In this document: in pieces, positions 36,201 to 45,421 of the stretch
Position numbering within the stretch: the first letter of the stretch is position 1
Layout of the letters: each line of letters starts with the position of its first letter
NCBI GenBank assembly: GCA_965116245.1
Contig: OZ220497.1
Coordinates: forward strand, 1,240,001 to 1,304,000
Reading direction: 5' to 3'
DNA from: Poriferisodalis sp965116245
Lineage (GTDB): Bacteria > Actinomycetota > Acidimicrobiia > Acidimicrobiales > Poriferisodalaceae
Length of the DNA: 64,000 bases
The notes under the pieces: model-generated
Database searches by the model: none
Told to the model about the DNA's origin: nothing
What the model saw: the letters and a program-made list of their open reading frames with translations, nothing else
Program-made: the position numbers and the translations under genes

Positions 36201-38126
36201 CGCAATGCCGACGAACTCGCTGAGGTGCTAACGCGAGTCGGCGATCTCACCGAAGCTGAGTTGTCGCACCGCTGCCACCAACAGGCTGGCCAAAACCAAG
36301 ACTGCCAGCAGCAAGATTCTCAGCAGCAGAGTCCATGGCTGGCAGAGTTGCTGGCTGAGCGCCGCGCGGTTGAGCTTCGTGTGGCGGGTGAGTCTCGCTA
36401 CGTGGCGGTGGAAGACGCCGCTCGCTATCGCGACGCTCTGGGTTGTGCGTTGCCCGCAGGTCTGCCAGCAGCGCTGACCACCGACACACTGCCGCCCGGA
36501 ACCGACCCGCTCGACGAGCTGGTGGCTCGCTATGCGTCAACGCATGTGCCCTTCAAGGCCGACGCAGTTGCGGAGCGGTTCGGCATTCCAGTCGTGCGCG
36601 TCACAGCGGCGCTCAACCGACTTGAAACAGCGCGTCGAGTCACCCGGGGCGCCTTCCAGCCAGGCGCTGTGTCTGCAGGCGAATCAGAATGGTGCGATAC
36701 GTCGGTGTTGCGAACCGTACGTCGGCGATCACTGGCGCGGCTGCGGCGCGAGGTGGAACCGGTGCCGCCGGAGGCTTACGCCTGCTTTATTGCGGCGTGG
36801 CACAGCATTGACCGGCCGCGGCGCGGCGGAGATGCCTTGGCGGATGCCATTACGCAGCTTGCGGGAGCGCCGGTCGCTGCTTCGATCTTGGAAACCGATG
36901 TTCTGCCTGCGCGTGTGGCCCGCTACAGCGGTGCCGATCTAGACGCTCTGCTGGCTAGCGGTGAGCTGGTGTGGGTTGGTGCGGGGTCGCTTGGCCCGAG
37001 CGACGGGCGTGTCTGTCTTTATTGGCGCGACGAGCTAGCCACGCTGGCACCCGCTGGGTTGGGCAACAGAGCAGATGGTTATCCAGATGAGAATCAAGAC
37101 CCTGTAGCCGCGGCTGTGCTCAGCCACCTTGCGGAGCGGGGAGCGACATTCTGGCCAGACCTGCTGGGCCATCTCGGCGCTGCCAGTGTTGCTGCCGAGA
37201 TCACAGACAGCGTTAACCTGCCCAATCTGAACCAGCCCAATCTGCACCAACCCAGTTTGAACGAGCGAGTATTGACTGCGTTGTGGGATTTGGTCTGGGC
37301 TGGATACGTCACAAACGACACGTTCGCCCCGCTGCGGGCGCTTAGCTCGGCTCGCAGCGGGCGCCGCAAGCGCGGTACGCGCGGCCCGAGTCCACGCAGC
37401 CGAACGCGCCCGCGCCCTGGCCGACTGCGGGCTTCGGGTCCGCCTGGCGCGGCGGGACGCTGGTCGTTGGTGTTGCCGCTGCGAGAGACTGAGCCGACTG
37501 AAAAGAACGCGACTACAGCGTCAACCCAGCGTGCGTACGCCGCCGCGCAGGCGATGCTGGAGCGTCACGGCGTTGTCACCCGGCCTGGCGTGCTAGCCGA
37601 TGGTCATCCAGGTGGTTTCGCCGCGGTCTACGGCGTCCTGCGAGCACTGGAAGAGCGGGGCAGCGTGCGGCGCGGCCATTTCGTGGAGGGACTGGGCGCG
37701 GCACAGTTCGCCTCCGCAGCCGCAGTGGAACGTCTGCGAGACCATCGCGAAACCGTTCGCGATGGGACTGCTGGCGAAGTATCGCTCTTGGCATCTGCCG
37801 ATCCAGCGCAGCCCTACGGTGCGGCGCTGAGCTGGCCACCAAGCACGGGCCGACCCAGCCGCGTTGTCGGTGGTCATGTCGTGCTGGCCGACGGCCGTCC
37901 ACTGGCAATGCTGGACCGCGGTGGGCGCTCAATGCACACCTTTGAGACGACGGTGGAGGATCTTCGCTGGATCGGAGCCTTGCGCGATGGGCTGGCATGT
38001 GGGCGACTTGCCCGTGTTGAGTTGGCCCGCATAGATGCCATGGCTGCCGCGGACCATCCGATCCACGACACGCTCATAGCTAATGGCTTCAGCCCCGGCT
38101 ACCGCGGCCCCACCCTGGCTAGCTGA
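33237..38126 (+). CDS. lhr: Lhr-type ATP-dependent DNA helicase
   Basis: Superfamily 2 helicase of the Lhr family (large helicase-related, a repair 3'-5' helicase). Walker A is APTGSGKTLAAFLWAI, the DEAD-box equivalent VIVDEIHSV (DEIH), motif III GLSATQRPL, then TSSLELGIDMGAVDLVIHV and QRIGRAGHQVG (motif VI). The winged-helix and Lhr C-terminal domains follow. At 1629 residues it is a full-length Lhr, about 100 longer than the mycobacterial protein. Extra length comes from a seven-copy 15-nt array (35497-35601), a three-copy array (37215-37259), a Gln-rich patch (about 36290) and an Arg-rich patch (about 37360-37440). Confidence 0.94.
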   Translation: MHPALAAFSAPTSAWFASTFAEPTQCQVSGWQNISAGHHCLIAAPTGSGKTLAAFLWAIDRVMSAPEPPRAERTRVLYLSPLRALAVDVDKNLRAPLAGISLAAERLGVKVHLPTVGVRTGDTGVAERRRLVSHPPDIAITTPESLYLMLTSKARETLRWVRWVIVDEIHSVAATKRGTHLALSLERLSELTVLPDGQLPQRIGLSATQRPLSEVARFLGGSDSGRPSSRHVQITDVGMTKQLDVEVIVGVSDMGDLAASETAGETHSHSIWPAVHPRLLELIYAHRSTIIFTNARRLAERLATRLNELHLDGLNRAAEADGTSPPGVAELGEAAVLAEIDGQDRAELVRAHHGSLSREQRLSIEDDLKAGRVRAIVATSSLELGIDMGAVDLVIHVASPPSVAAGMQRIGRAGHQVGEPSVGKIFPRHRGDLVEAAVVAQRMGSGEIEAIRYPRQPLDVLAQQIVAMVAVDDWSVEGLLRVVRQAAPYEQLSEEVLLSVLDLLAGRYPSEEFRELRPRIVWDRTTGMLRARQGAGRLAVTNAGTIPDRGLYAVFTTDGSRVGELDEEMVYEARVGETFLLGASTWRIAEITFDRVIVTPAPGEPGKMPFWHGDGPGRPLELGRAVGAFVRDVVNELPEELPDDLLGKQPNGHSELPLLERLQRDNCLDRTAAVNVLRYFAAQRSATGVVPDDRTIVVERFRDEIGDWRICILTPFGARVHAPWGIALGAKFAGLDQTGPELLWSDDGIVLRLPDTGLADTGLADTGLADTGLADTGLADTGLADTGLADTGSDYQASNRPALDATDLALDPDEVRDAIVGHLPSTALFASRFREVAGRALLLPRWRPGERVPLWQQRQRSAGLLEVAAKYPSFPMLLETSRECLQEVFDVPALAEVLSDIRSRKIRMVTVDTDGASPMAQSLLFDWIAVFMYGGDAPLAERRAAALSLDSDLLADLLGAEELRELLDAEVLAQLELELQRLADGRRARNADELAEVLTRVGDLTEAELSHRCHQQAGQNQDCQQQDSQQQSPWLAELLAERRAVELRVAGESRYVAVEDAARYRDALGCALPAGLPAALTTDTLPPGTDPLDELVARYASTHVPFKADAVAERFGIPVVRVTAALNRLETARRVTRGAFQPGAVSAGESEWCDTSVLRTVRRRSLARLRREVEPVPPEAYACFIAAWHSIDRPRRGGDALADAITQLAGAPVAASILETDVLPARVARYSGADLDALLASGELVWVGAGSLGPSDGRVCLYWRDELATLAPAGLGNRADGYPDENQDPVAAAVLSHLAERGATFWPDLLGHLGAASVAAEITDSVNLPNLNQPNLHQPSLNERVLTALWDLVWAGYVTNDTFAPLRALSSARSGRRKRGTRGPSPRSRTRPRPGRLRASGPPGAAGRWSLVLPLRETEPTEKNATTASTQRAYAAAQAMLERHGVVTRPGVLADGHPGGFAAVYGVLRALEERGSVRRGHFVEGLGAAQFASAAAVERLRDHRETVRDGTAGEVSLLASADPAQPYGAALSWPPSTGRPSRVVGGHVVLADGRPLAMLDRGGRSMHTFETTVEDLRWIGALRDGLACGRLARVELARIDAMAAADHPIHDTLIANGFSPGYRGPTLAS
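35497..35601 (+). repeat. 15-nt minisatellite inside lhr (7 perfect units)
   Basis: Seven identical copies of cagatactgggcttg encode Asp-Thr-Gly-Leu-Ala units, followed by one diverged copy. No base differs between the seven copies, so the array is recent or actively homogenised. Confidence 0.97.
37215..37259 (+). repeat. 15-nt in-frame repeat in lhr (3 units)
   Basis: aacctgcccaatctg, aaccagcccaatctg and caccaacccagtttg, giving Asn-Gln-Pro-Asn-Leu-like units in the C-terminal half. Confidence 0.8.
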
Positions 38127-38252
38127 GCAACCCAGCCGAGTCACTGCCTGGATTGCCCAAAACTTAACCGATTTCGCCCGCGCGCTGCGAGGTTCAGGCA
38201 TCGTTCAGTTAGCGTTCAGCGTCAGTCGCCCATGACCCGCTCGGGAGGTTCT

Positions 38253-39020
38253 ATGTCTGTTGCGTCTGTCGAAGAGCCCGCTACAGCGCCGCCTGCGAAC
38301 GTAGCGGCGATGGCCGTCGCAGCGACCAAGATCTACGGCTCTGGCGACACTGAGGTGCGCGCTCTCGATGCCATTGACGTGACGTTCAAGCATGGCCAGT
38401 TCACGGCAATCATGGGGCCGTCGGGATCGGGCAAATCCACGCTCATGCACTGCATGGCGGGGCTTGACCGAGTGACCGAAGGACAGGTCTTCATCGGCGA
38501 GACCGACATGTCGGAACTCTCCGAACGCGACCTCACACTGCTACGCCGCGACCGCGTGGGCTTCGTCTTCCAGGCGTTCAACCTGATCCCAACCCTGACT
38601 GCGCAAGAGAACATCGCCTTGCCCATGGACCTCGCCGGAACTAAGGGCGATACCGCATGGGTCAAAGAGGTGATCGATGCCACCGGCTTGAGCGACCGCC
38701 TCAAGCATCGGCCAAGTGAGCTGTCGGGTGGGCAACAGCAGCGCGTAGCGGTAGCGCGAGCGCTGGCCGGTAAACCGCAGGTGATCTTCGCCGATGAACC
38801 CACCGGCAATGTTGACCTCAACACCGGTGCTGAGATCTTGGGATTCATGCGTAACGCGGTGAAGTCAATGGGTCAGACCATTGTGATGGTGACCCACGAC
38901 GCAGTAGCGGCGTCCTACGCAGACCGGGTGGTGTTCCTAGTGGACGGCAAGATCGTGGACGAGCTGGACGGCCCCACACCGGAACGCATTCGTGCTCACA
39001 TGAACCAGCTCGGAGCGTGA
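38253..39020 (+). CDS. ABC transporter ATP-binding protein (MacB/LolD type)
   Basis: ATPase of an FtsX-type exporter. Walker A GPSGSGKSTLMHCMAGLD, signature ELSGGQQQRVAVARAL, Walker B VIFADEPTGNVD and H-loop VMVTHDAVAASYADRVVFL are complete. ATG 38253 is chosen because GGGAGGT lies just upstream; ATG 38232 would add seven residues. The permease starts seven bases after the stop. Family knowledge: such pairs move lipoproteins, antimicrobials or peptides by mechanotransmission instead of transport through the membrane helices. Confidence 0.93.
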   Translation: MSVASVEEPATAPPANVAAMAVAATKIYGSGDTEVRALDAIDVTFKHGQFTAIMGPSGSGKSTLMHCMAGLDRVTEGQVFIGETDMSELSERDLTLLRRDRVGFVFQAFNLIPTLTAQENIALPMDLAGTKGDTAWVKEVIDATGLSDRLKHRPSELSGGQQQRVAVARALAGKPQVIFADEPTGNVDLNTGAEILGFMRNAVKSMGQTIVMVTHDAVAASYADRVVFLVDGKIVDELDGPTPERIRAHMNQLGA

Positions 39021-39027
39021 GTCATTC

Positions 39028-41649
39028 ATGCTTCGACTTGGCATCAAATCGCTGCTGGCCCACAAGGTTCGGTTTGCACTAACGGCGAGCACCATTGTCA
39101 TTGGCGTGGCCTTCGTGGTGGCCTCGTTTGTGACTGCCGATTCGCTGCGTTCCGGCTTTGATCAACTCGCTGAAGATGTCAACACCGGCATCGACTACAG
39201 CGTGCGAGGAGAGTTACCTTTCGGCAACCTGACCGATGCCGTGGCGCCAGCGGTTTCCGACGACCTCGTTGAAGTCCTTTCCGCGGTTGAAGGCGTCAGT
39301 CTTGCTGCGGGGTTTTTGTTTATAGATGGCGTCATTCCAGTTGACGGCAGCGGTGAGACGCCCAGCGGCTTCGGACCTCCCATTGCGGGCTACAACTGGT
39401 TCGAAGATGAATCGGTGTCGCAATTTTACCTAATGGAGGGCCGCTGGCCGGTCGGATTGAACGAGTTCGCCCTCGACGTAGGCACTTTCGCGGATCTTGA
39501 CTTTGAGCTAGGTGGTACCTATCAGGTTGTCACGCCCACAGGCCCGCGTGAGTTCACCCTGACGGGCACAGCACAGTTCGGATTCCCTGATAATGCTGGC
39601 CTGGGCGCCACCGTTTCGTTATTTGATACTCCGACAGCTCAACAAGTGCTCGGCTACGAGGGCCAGTTCAGCCAGATCAGCGTTCGAGCTGAACCAGGTG
39701 CGGATCTAGACGAGGTGCAACGCCGTATCGAGGCTGTGCTTCCCGAGGGTATTGAGGTCATCAATTCGGCCGAGTCAACCGAGGAATTCAGCGACGCCAC
39801 CGAGACATTTATAGGGCCGTTCCAGAGGATCCTGCTTGTTTTCGCATTCATCGTGCTGTTCGTGGCCACATTCATCATTTCCAACACGTTCAACATCGTG
39901 CTCGGCCAGCGGGTGCGGGAACTCTCGTTGCTGCGCGCTGTCGGCGCCACGCCCCAGCAGGTACGTAGGTCGGTCTTGACCGAATCAGCGATCATTGGCG
40001 TTGTCGCTTCACTGCTCGGTTTGGGTTTAGGGATGCTCGGCTCACTCGGGCTGCAGGCGCTCTTCGGCCTCTTGGGAGCGTCGCTCCCAGGTAGCTCTTT
40101 GCCATTGACGTTACGAACCGTGGTGTGGGCCGTGGTCGTAGGTGTCGGCTTTACGATCTTGGCATCGCTGGTGCCAGCAGTTAAGGCTTCGCGCATCTCG
40201 CCAATTGCCGGTCTCAGCGAAGGTGCTAGCAGCGATGAGCGGGCCAGTCTCGGCTGGAAACGATTGCTGGTTGGTTCGCTGCTTATGGCCATCGGCCTAC
40301 TGCTCACCGGCATCGGACTGTTCGGCGGTCCGTTGCTGCGGGCTATAGGTCGGCTGCTATCCAGCCTCAGTTTCTTGGGAGAAGTTGAAGGGGCGACCCT
40401 GCAGTTGAGCACGCTTGGCGCGGGTGCCGCGATCACCTTTGTCGCTGTATCGGTGCTGAGCCCTCTGGTAGCTCGATTGGTGGTGTCGGCACTAGCGAAA
40501 CCGCTGGAGTGGTTCATGCCTATCTCGGGTCGGTTGGCCCGCGCGAATGCCGCCCGCAATCCGAGACGAACCGCAGCCACAGCAGTGGCGCTGACGATTG
40601 GGCTGGCCTTAGTCACAATGGTGTCGATCGTGGGCCAATCACTCAAGGTTTCATTCGGCGACCTTTTGGCCACCTCTGTGCGAGCTGACTTCATCATCAC
40701 CGGCCCGACCCAGTCCGGAATGCCCAAGACGCTTGCTGCCGACATTGGTGCTGCCGACATTGGCACAGTGGTGGGGTTCGATTTTGACTTGGTGCAAATA
40801 GGGCAGGCAGATGAGACCGAGGTCATAGAGGCCACTTTGACCGCTGCCAACATTGCTGATCTGCCTGTTGTAGTGGACCTTGACGTTGTTGAGGGCAGCC
40901 TGGAAGGTGTCGACCCGCAAACGGGTGTGCTGATACACCGCGATATAGCCGCCGATGAGGGCCTTGAGGTCGGTGACTCCGTTGTTATGCAATTCGTCAG
41001 CGGAGACCGCGCAACTACAGTCGTCGCGGCCACCTTTGCGAATCGCGCCTTTTGGAGCAATTGGATTATTGATAGCGCGCTGTATGACCAGGCGGCCACG
41101 ACTGCATTTGACGACTTCGTGTTGGTACGCGCGGACATTGATAACAACGAAGCCGCTCGAGCCGCCATTGACGAAGTGATAGCCGACTATCCGCAAGCTG
41201 AGCTTGAAGACCGTCAAGAGTTCCAGAAGTCGATTGAATCAAGTCTTGACACCGTATTGGCGTTGGTGAACGTGTTCCTGGGATTCGCACTGCTCATAGC
41301 GCTGGTTGGCATCGTCAACACGCTCACGCTGTCGGTGTTTGAACGCATCCGAGAGATCGGACTGCTGCGCGCTGTGGGTATGAGCCGTCGGCAGATGAGG
41401 CGCATGATCCGCTGGGAGTCTGCTGTTGTGGCGCTGTATGGCGCTGTAGTCGGTGTGGTTCTGGGTGGAGCGTTCGGCATCGCTACGGCCGCGGCAATCC
41501 CCGACGACATCATTGACACTGTGTCGATACCGAGAGGGCAGATAGTGATATTCCTGGTTATCTCGGTGTGGTTCGGATTGATAGCGGCCCTGTTCCCAGC
41601 ATTCCGGGCTAGCCGAATGAACGTGCTGGACGCCATTGCCGAGGAATAG
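39028..41649 (+). CDS. FtsX-like ABC permease, two FtsX domains
   Basis: 873 residues with a first transmembrane helix, a large extracytoplasmic domain (residues about 40-260), a three-helix FtsX block (IVLFVATFIISNTFNIVLGQ, RVRELSLLRAVGATPQQVRR), a second extracytoplasmic domain and a final FtsX block (LIALVGIVNTLTLSVFERI, REIGLLRAVGMSRRQMRRM). Both blocks hold the RExxLLRAVG motif that contacts the ATPase. A two-copy 15-nt repeat (40735-40764; AADIG units) lies at the start of the second external domain. It pairs with the preceding ATPase gene. Confidence 0.92.
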   Translation: MLRLGIKSLLAHKVRFALTASTIVIGVAFVVASFVTADSLRSGFDQLAEDVNTGIDYSVRGELPFGNLTDAVAPAVSDDLVEVLSAVEGVSLAAGFLFIDGVIPVDGSGETPSGFGPPIAGYNWFEDESVSQFYLMEGRWPVGLNEFALDVGTFADLDFELGGTYQVVTPTGPREFTLTGTAQFGFPDNAGLGATVSLFDTPTAQQVLGYEGQFSQISVRAEPGADLDEVQRRIEAVLPEGIEVINSAESTEEFSDATETFIGPFQRILLVFAFIVLFVATFIISNTFNIVLGQRVRELSLLRAVGATPQQVRRSVLTESAIIGVVASLLGLGLGMLGSLGLQALFGLLGASLPGSSLPLTLRTVVWAVVVGVGFTILASLVPAVKASRISPIAGLSEGASSDERASLGWKRLLVGSLLMAIGLLLTGIGLFGGPLLRAIGRLLSSLSFLGEVEGATLQLSTLGAGAAITFVAVSVLSPLVARLVVSALAKPLEWFMPISGRLARANAARNPRRTAATAVALTIGLALVTMVSIVGQSLKVSFGDLLATSVRADFIITGPTQSGMPKTLAADIGAADIGTVVGFDFDLVQIGQADETEVIEATLTAANIADLPVVVDLDVVEGSLEGVDPQTGVLIHRDIAADEGLEVGDSVVMQFVSGDRATTVVAATFANRAFWSNWIIDSALYDQAATTAFDDFVLVRADIDNNEAARAAIDEVIADYPQAELEDRQEFQKSIESSLDTVLALVNVFLGFALLIALVGIVNTLTLSVFERIREIGLLRAVGMSRRQMRRMIRWESAVVALYGAVVGVVLGGAFGIATAAAIPDDIIDTVSIPRGQIVIFLVISVWFGLIAALFPAFRASRMNVLDAIAEE

Positions 41650-41693
41650 CCAGACTTCTCTTCTGCAATCCCGAAAATTCCTAGAATGCGGCG

Positions 41694-44600
41694 ATGAAGT
41701 GCCCGGCGTGCGCCACCGAAGTACCACAAGGTGCACGCTTTTGCCCGACCTGCGGCAATCTGCTTGTGCAAACAGAAGAGCGCCGCGTGGTCACGGTGCT
41801 TTTCGCAGACCTCGTCGGGTTCACCTCAATGGGGGAAGCCGCCGACCCTGAGGAGTTCAAGCATCTCATTGACCAGTGCTTCCAGCGTCTCGTAGCCGAC
41901 ATCACTGCGTTCGGAGGCACGGTCGACAAGATCATCGGGGATGCAATCCTCGCCCTGTTCGGTGCGCCGACAGCACACGAGGACGACCCCGAACGGGCAC
42001 TGCGAGCGGCGTTCCGGATGCATCGTTCTCTAGAGGCCTTCAACTCTGAGCTAGACCTTGATTTGCAGATCCGCGTTGGCATAAATACCGGCGAAGTTCT
42101 GGTCGGGGCGTTGCGCGCTGGCGGCGACTACACCGCCATGGGTGACACGGTGAACATAGCTAGCCGCCTAGAGACGCTGGCTGAAGCGGGTGAGGTGCTG
42201 GTTGGCCCCACTACGCAGGCGGCCACGGTTGGCATCGTGAACTACACACACCGCGGAGAGATCGGCCTGCGGGGCAGAGATGAGCCGGTGTCGGTCTACT
42301 TGGCCAGTGGCGAGTTGGCACCGCCAGGTCGGCACCGCAGCCCCACGCAGTCGCCACTGATTGGGCGTGACCTAGAACGTTCCCTGCTGGAGACTGCAAT
42401 TGACACCGCGGTCGCTCGCCGACGTGCAGGACTGTGCCAGATCGTCGGTGAGGCTGGCATGGGCAAGACGCGTCTGGCTCGGGAGGCGGCGCAAAGTGCC
42501 AGTCAACGTCACGGAGCGATGGTGTTGGAGAGCATGGCATTGCCCTACGACGAGACCAATCCGTTGCGCTGCCTGGGCGATGCGATCGCGGTCGCCGCTG
42601 GGGTCACCGCCAGCGATTCCACGGTGCTGGCTACTCGGCGAGTTTCGTCGCTAGTAGCAGAGGCACTACAACCTGCTCACAGCGCCAGCCAAGACACGTC
42701 AGTCCGTGAGCCAGGCAACCATGAGCCAGTCAAGCATGAGCCAGTCAACTATGAAGAGATAGACGAGATCGCCGATGTCGTACTGGCCGTGCTGGGCAGG
42801 GTGGGCAGCGGCGATCCCGCCGAACTTGAGTGGCGCACCGAAGCCACGTTTCGCGCCATGCGACGCCTTTTGGGGGCACTGACCCAACGCCGACCGGTGG
42901 TGATGTTGCTTAGCGATGTGCATTGGGCCGAGGAGCGGCTTCTCGGTATTCTGGAACAGTTACTGGCGGCGTTAGCGAACCAGCCATTTGTAGTTCTCAC
43001 GACAGCTCGATGGAACGTAGATGAACTGCGGTGGACGGTCCCGCCGGGTCGACACAGCACAGTCGTGTTGAATCTTGATCCGCTCAGCCGCGAAGCCACC
43101 GCGGAGTTGGCCGCGCAGCTACTGGGCGGCAACGTTCCCACTTATGTGGCTGATCAGCTCTACGAACGTAGCGGCGGTAACCCGTTCTTCTTGGAAGAGA
43201 TGTGTGTTCTGCTGCGTGAATCGGGCGTGGTGGGCCCTGGCGCTCGCCCGGATCACGAGGAACGATCCCTTGCGGAGATGCCACACACACTGCGAGGCCT
43301 GGTCGCTGCCCGCCTCGACGCACTCAGCCCCACCGAACGGCGCTTGGTTGACGACGCATCGGTCCTAGGCAGTGGCTCAATCGGTGAACTGTTAGAGATC
43401 ACTTCAACAACGCACCCCGACATCGACAGCGACGAAGATCTAGCTACGTTCCAACGGCTAGTTGACAAGGACATCTTCACGAGCGAAGCCGATAGCTGGA
43501 CTTTCCGCAGTGACGTGGCGCGCGATGTGGCCTACAGCATGCTGACCAAGGCTCACCGGGCCGAAAGACACCTCAACGTTGCGCAGTGGCTCTCGCAGCA
43601 CCGCGACGATCCTGCCGGTGATTCGATTGGCGTTATTGCAGACCACTTCGCCTCGGCGGTGGAGCTGGGTGCGGGTGCTGGCCACACCACAGATCAGGGT
43701 GATCTGACCGAGGTGGCTATTCAGTGGCTCGGCCGAGCGGGTGAATGGGCCGCGGCGCGTGACAGTCACTACGCGGCCGCACAGTTCTACCGCCGGGCGA
43801 TTGAAATGCTGGGAGACGCGGACCCGCGTCTAGTTGATATGGCGCTTGGCCGGGCAGCCGCACGCCTGCGGCTGGGCGAGTTACATGGCGCGAGGGCCGA
43901 CGCCGAGCTGGCCCGCGCTATGGCAACACTGAACGGCAACCGCATCGCCGCGGCCCATGGACTGCGAGTGCTCGGCGAAGTGGCTCTAGCAGGCGACGAA
44001 CACGCGGCAGCAGACAAGCTGCTGGCCGACGCGTTAGATCAGTTCCGCACTATGGGCGCGGTGCGCGATGCGGCGGAATCGCTGCGGCTGCGAGGGTTGG
44101 CCGCGCTGCGGGCAGGCGAGTACGCACGTGCCGACCGCTACATCAACGAGGCCAATGGCACCTTCGCTCATATCGGCGACGCCAGCGGCGTGGCGTGGTG
44201 CTTGCAGAACCTGGCCTGGCTGTCCTTTGAACAGGGGCTCATCACCGAAGCTGGAGTTCGCATTACCACTGCCATTGATCGGTTTGGCGATCTGGGCGAC
44301 ACGGTCGGGCTGGCTACCGCGGAGGGACTGCAGGCGTTCTTGCTGTTTCATGCTGGCGAGCGAGACGAGGCCGAACGTCTAGCTGGTTCGGTTTATGCGA
44401 CCGCACACGAGCGGGGTGAGCGCTTCACCGAGGCCATGATGGATTTGCTGCTCGGATCGCTCAGTTTGTGGTCGGGACGTGCCGCTGAGGCGGTTGAGCG
44501 TGCGAGAGCCGCTGAGCAGGTGTTTCGGGATGTCTACAGCGATTTCGGTGTAGTGCAGGCGCTGGGTTTGTTAGGTCGTTCCTACGCTGCGGTGGGTGAA

Positions 44601-45371
44601 CTGCAGCGCAGCCGGGCGATGTTGGCGGAGTGCTTGCAAAGAGCCAACGACATGCCGGGCCGGCCGTTGGAGCGTTTTGCGCGGGCAGTGCGTGCTGGTG
44701 CAGCGGCGCAAATGGGACACCCGGAAATGGTCGGCGAGGATCTGGCTCGTGCCGACTGGGATCAGTCTGCCGTCAGGTCTCTCGAACGTGGTCCCGATCA
44801 GACCGCAGTTATCGGAAAGAGAGACCTAGAAGTTTCTTTGGGGTTGGCATTGGCGCAGCTTGGCTGCCCCGACGATGCCATCAATGCGCTAGCGACGGTG
44901 CCGATTGCGGATCTGCCGTCTACCTATCTTCGCTCCTGTTTGGCAATCGCCTACGCCACCGCCGGGCGCACGATTGATGCACTTGAGCAGTCGCGCCTAG
45001 CGATGGCCAGTGGCACCGGCACATATGTAGATGTGCGCAACGCTCTGGTGGCGCGGGCTCTAGCGCACGCCCGTGACGGGGACCTGCCAGCTATGGATGC
45101 GGCATTTGAGCAGGCGTTAGTTCTTGCCGACTCCACCGATAGCCGTCTCAGCCAAACCGTTGTGCGTCTAGCGCGTGCTATCGGCCATGAGGCATTGGAC
45201 CAAGCCGATGCCGGTGTGCTGCGCTCAGAGGCGGAAGTGGCTATCGCTCAGCTAGGTGCGCGTCCAAGCGGCTGGGAGACAGCGTTCCTGCTCGCAGTTG
45301 GTCAACCTGCCACTTCTGCGGTTCTCGCTGGGCCGTTGCCCGAAGCCATACCGTTTCCTGGCGAGATCTAG
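41694..45371 (+). CDS. Class III nucleotide cyclase-AAA ATPase-TPR signalling protein
   Basis: 1225 residues in this order: zinc ribbon (CPACATEVPQGARFCPTC, residues 3-20), class III cyclase domain (about 30-210), AAA/NTPase domain (Walker A GEAGMGKTRLAREAA near residue 255) and a TPR-rich C-terminal half. Cyclase residues for two metals (VLFADLVGFT and IIGDAILALFG) and the MGDTVNIASRLE region with the Asn/Arg pair are intact, so it should be catalytic. Substrate choice (ATP or GTP) is not decided from sequence. A three-copy 15-nt repeat sits between the ATPase motifs (42706-42750). The protein is probably cytoplasmic; many paralogues are typical of actinobacteria. Confidence 0.85.
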   Translation: MKCPACATEVPQGARFCPTCGNLLVQTEERRVVTVLFADLVGFTSMGEAADPEEFKHLIDQCFQRLVADITAFGGTVDKIIGDAILALFGAPTAHEDDPERALRAAFRMHRSLEAFNSELDLDLQIRVGINTGEVLVGALRAGGDYTAMGDTVNIASRLETLAEAGEVLVGPTTQAATVGIVNYTHRGEIGLRGRDEPVSVYLASGELAPPGRHRSPTQSPLIGRDLERSLLETAIDTAVARRRAGLCQIVGEAGMGKTRLAREAAQSASQRHGAMVLESMALPYDETNPLRCLGDAIAVAAGVTASDSTVLATRRVSSLVAEALQPAHSASQDTSVREPGNHEPVKHEPVNYEEIDEIADVVLAVLGRVGSGDPAELEWRTEATFRAMRRLLGALTQRRPVVMLLSDVHWAEERLLGILEQLLAALANQPFVVLTTARWNVDELRWTVPPGRHSTVVLNLDPLSREATAELAAQLLGGNVPTYVADQLYERSGGNPFFLEEMCVLLRESGVVGPGARPDHEERSLAEMPHTLRGLVAARLDALSPTERRLVDDASVLGSGSIGELLEITSTTHPDIDSDEDLATFQRLVDKDIFTSEADSWTFRSDVARDVAYSMLTKAHRAERHLNVAQWLSQHRDDPAGDSIGVIADHFASAVELGAGAGHTTDQGDLTEVAIQWLGRAGEWAAARDSHYAAAQFYRRAIEMLGDADPRLVDMALGRAAARLRLGELHGARADAELARAMATLNGNRIAAAHGLRVLGEVALAGDEHAAADKLLADALDQFRTMGAVRDAAESLRLRGLAALRAGEYARADRYINEANGTFAHIGDASGVAWCLQNLAWLSFEQGLITEAGVRITTAIDRFGDLGDTVGLATAEGLQAFLLFHAGERDEAERLAGSVYATAHERGERFTEAMMDLLLGSLSLWSGRAAEAVERARAAEQVFRDVYSDFGVVQALGLLGRSYAAVGELQRSRAMLAECLQRANDMPGRPLERFARAVRAGAAAQMGHPEMVGEDLARADWDQSAVRSLERGPDQTAVIGKRDLEVSLGLALAQLGCPDDAINALATVPIADLPSTYLRSCLAIAYATAGRTIDALEQSRLAMASGTGTYVDVRNALVARALAHARDGDLPAMDAAFEQALVLADSTDSRLSQTVVRLARAIGHEALDQADAGVLRSEAEVAIAQLGARPSGWETAFLLAVGQPATSAVLAGPLPEAIPFPGEI
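42706..42750 (+). repeat. 15-nt in-frame repeat in the cyclase gene
   Basis: gtgagccaggcaacc, atgagccagtcaagc, atgagccagtcaact encode Glu-Pro-Val/Gly-Lys/Asn-His-like units in the middle of the ATPase domain. Confidence 0.85.
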
Positions 45372-45421
45372 TCCCCTCGAGATCTAGTCTGAACTCTGGT
45401 CTGAGCTCTAGTCTGGCTGTC

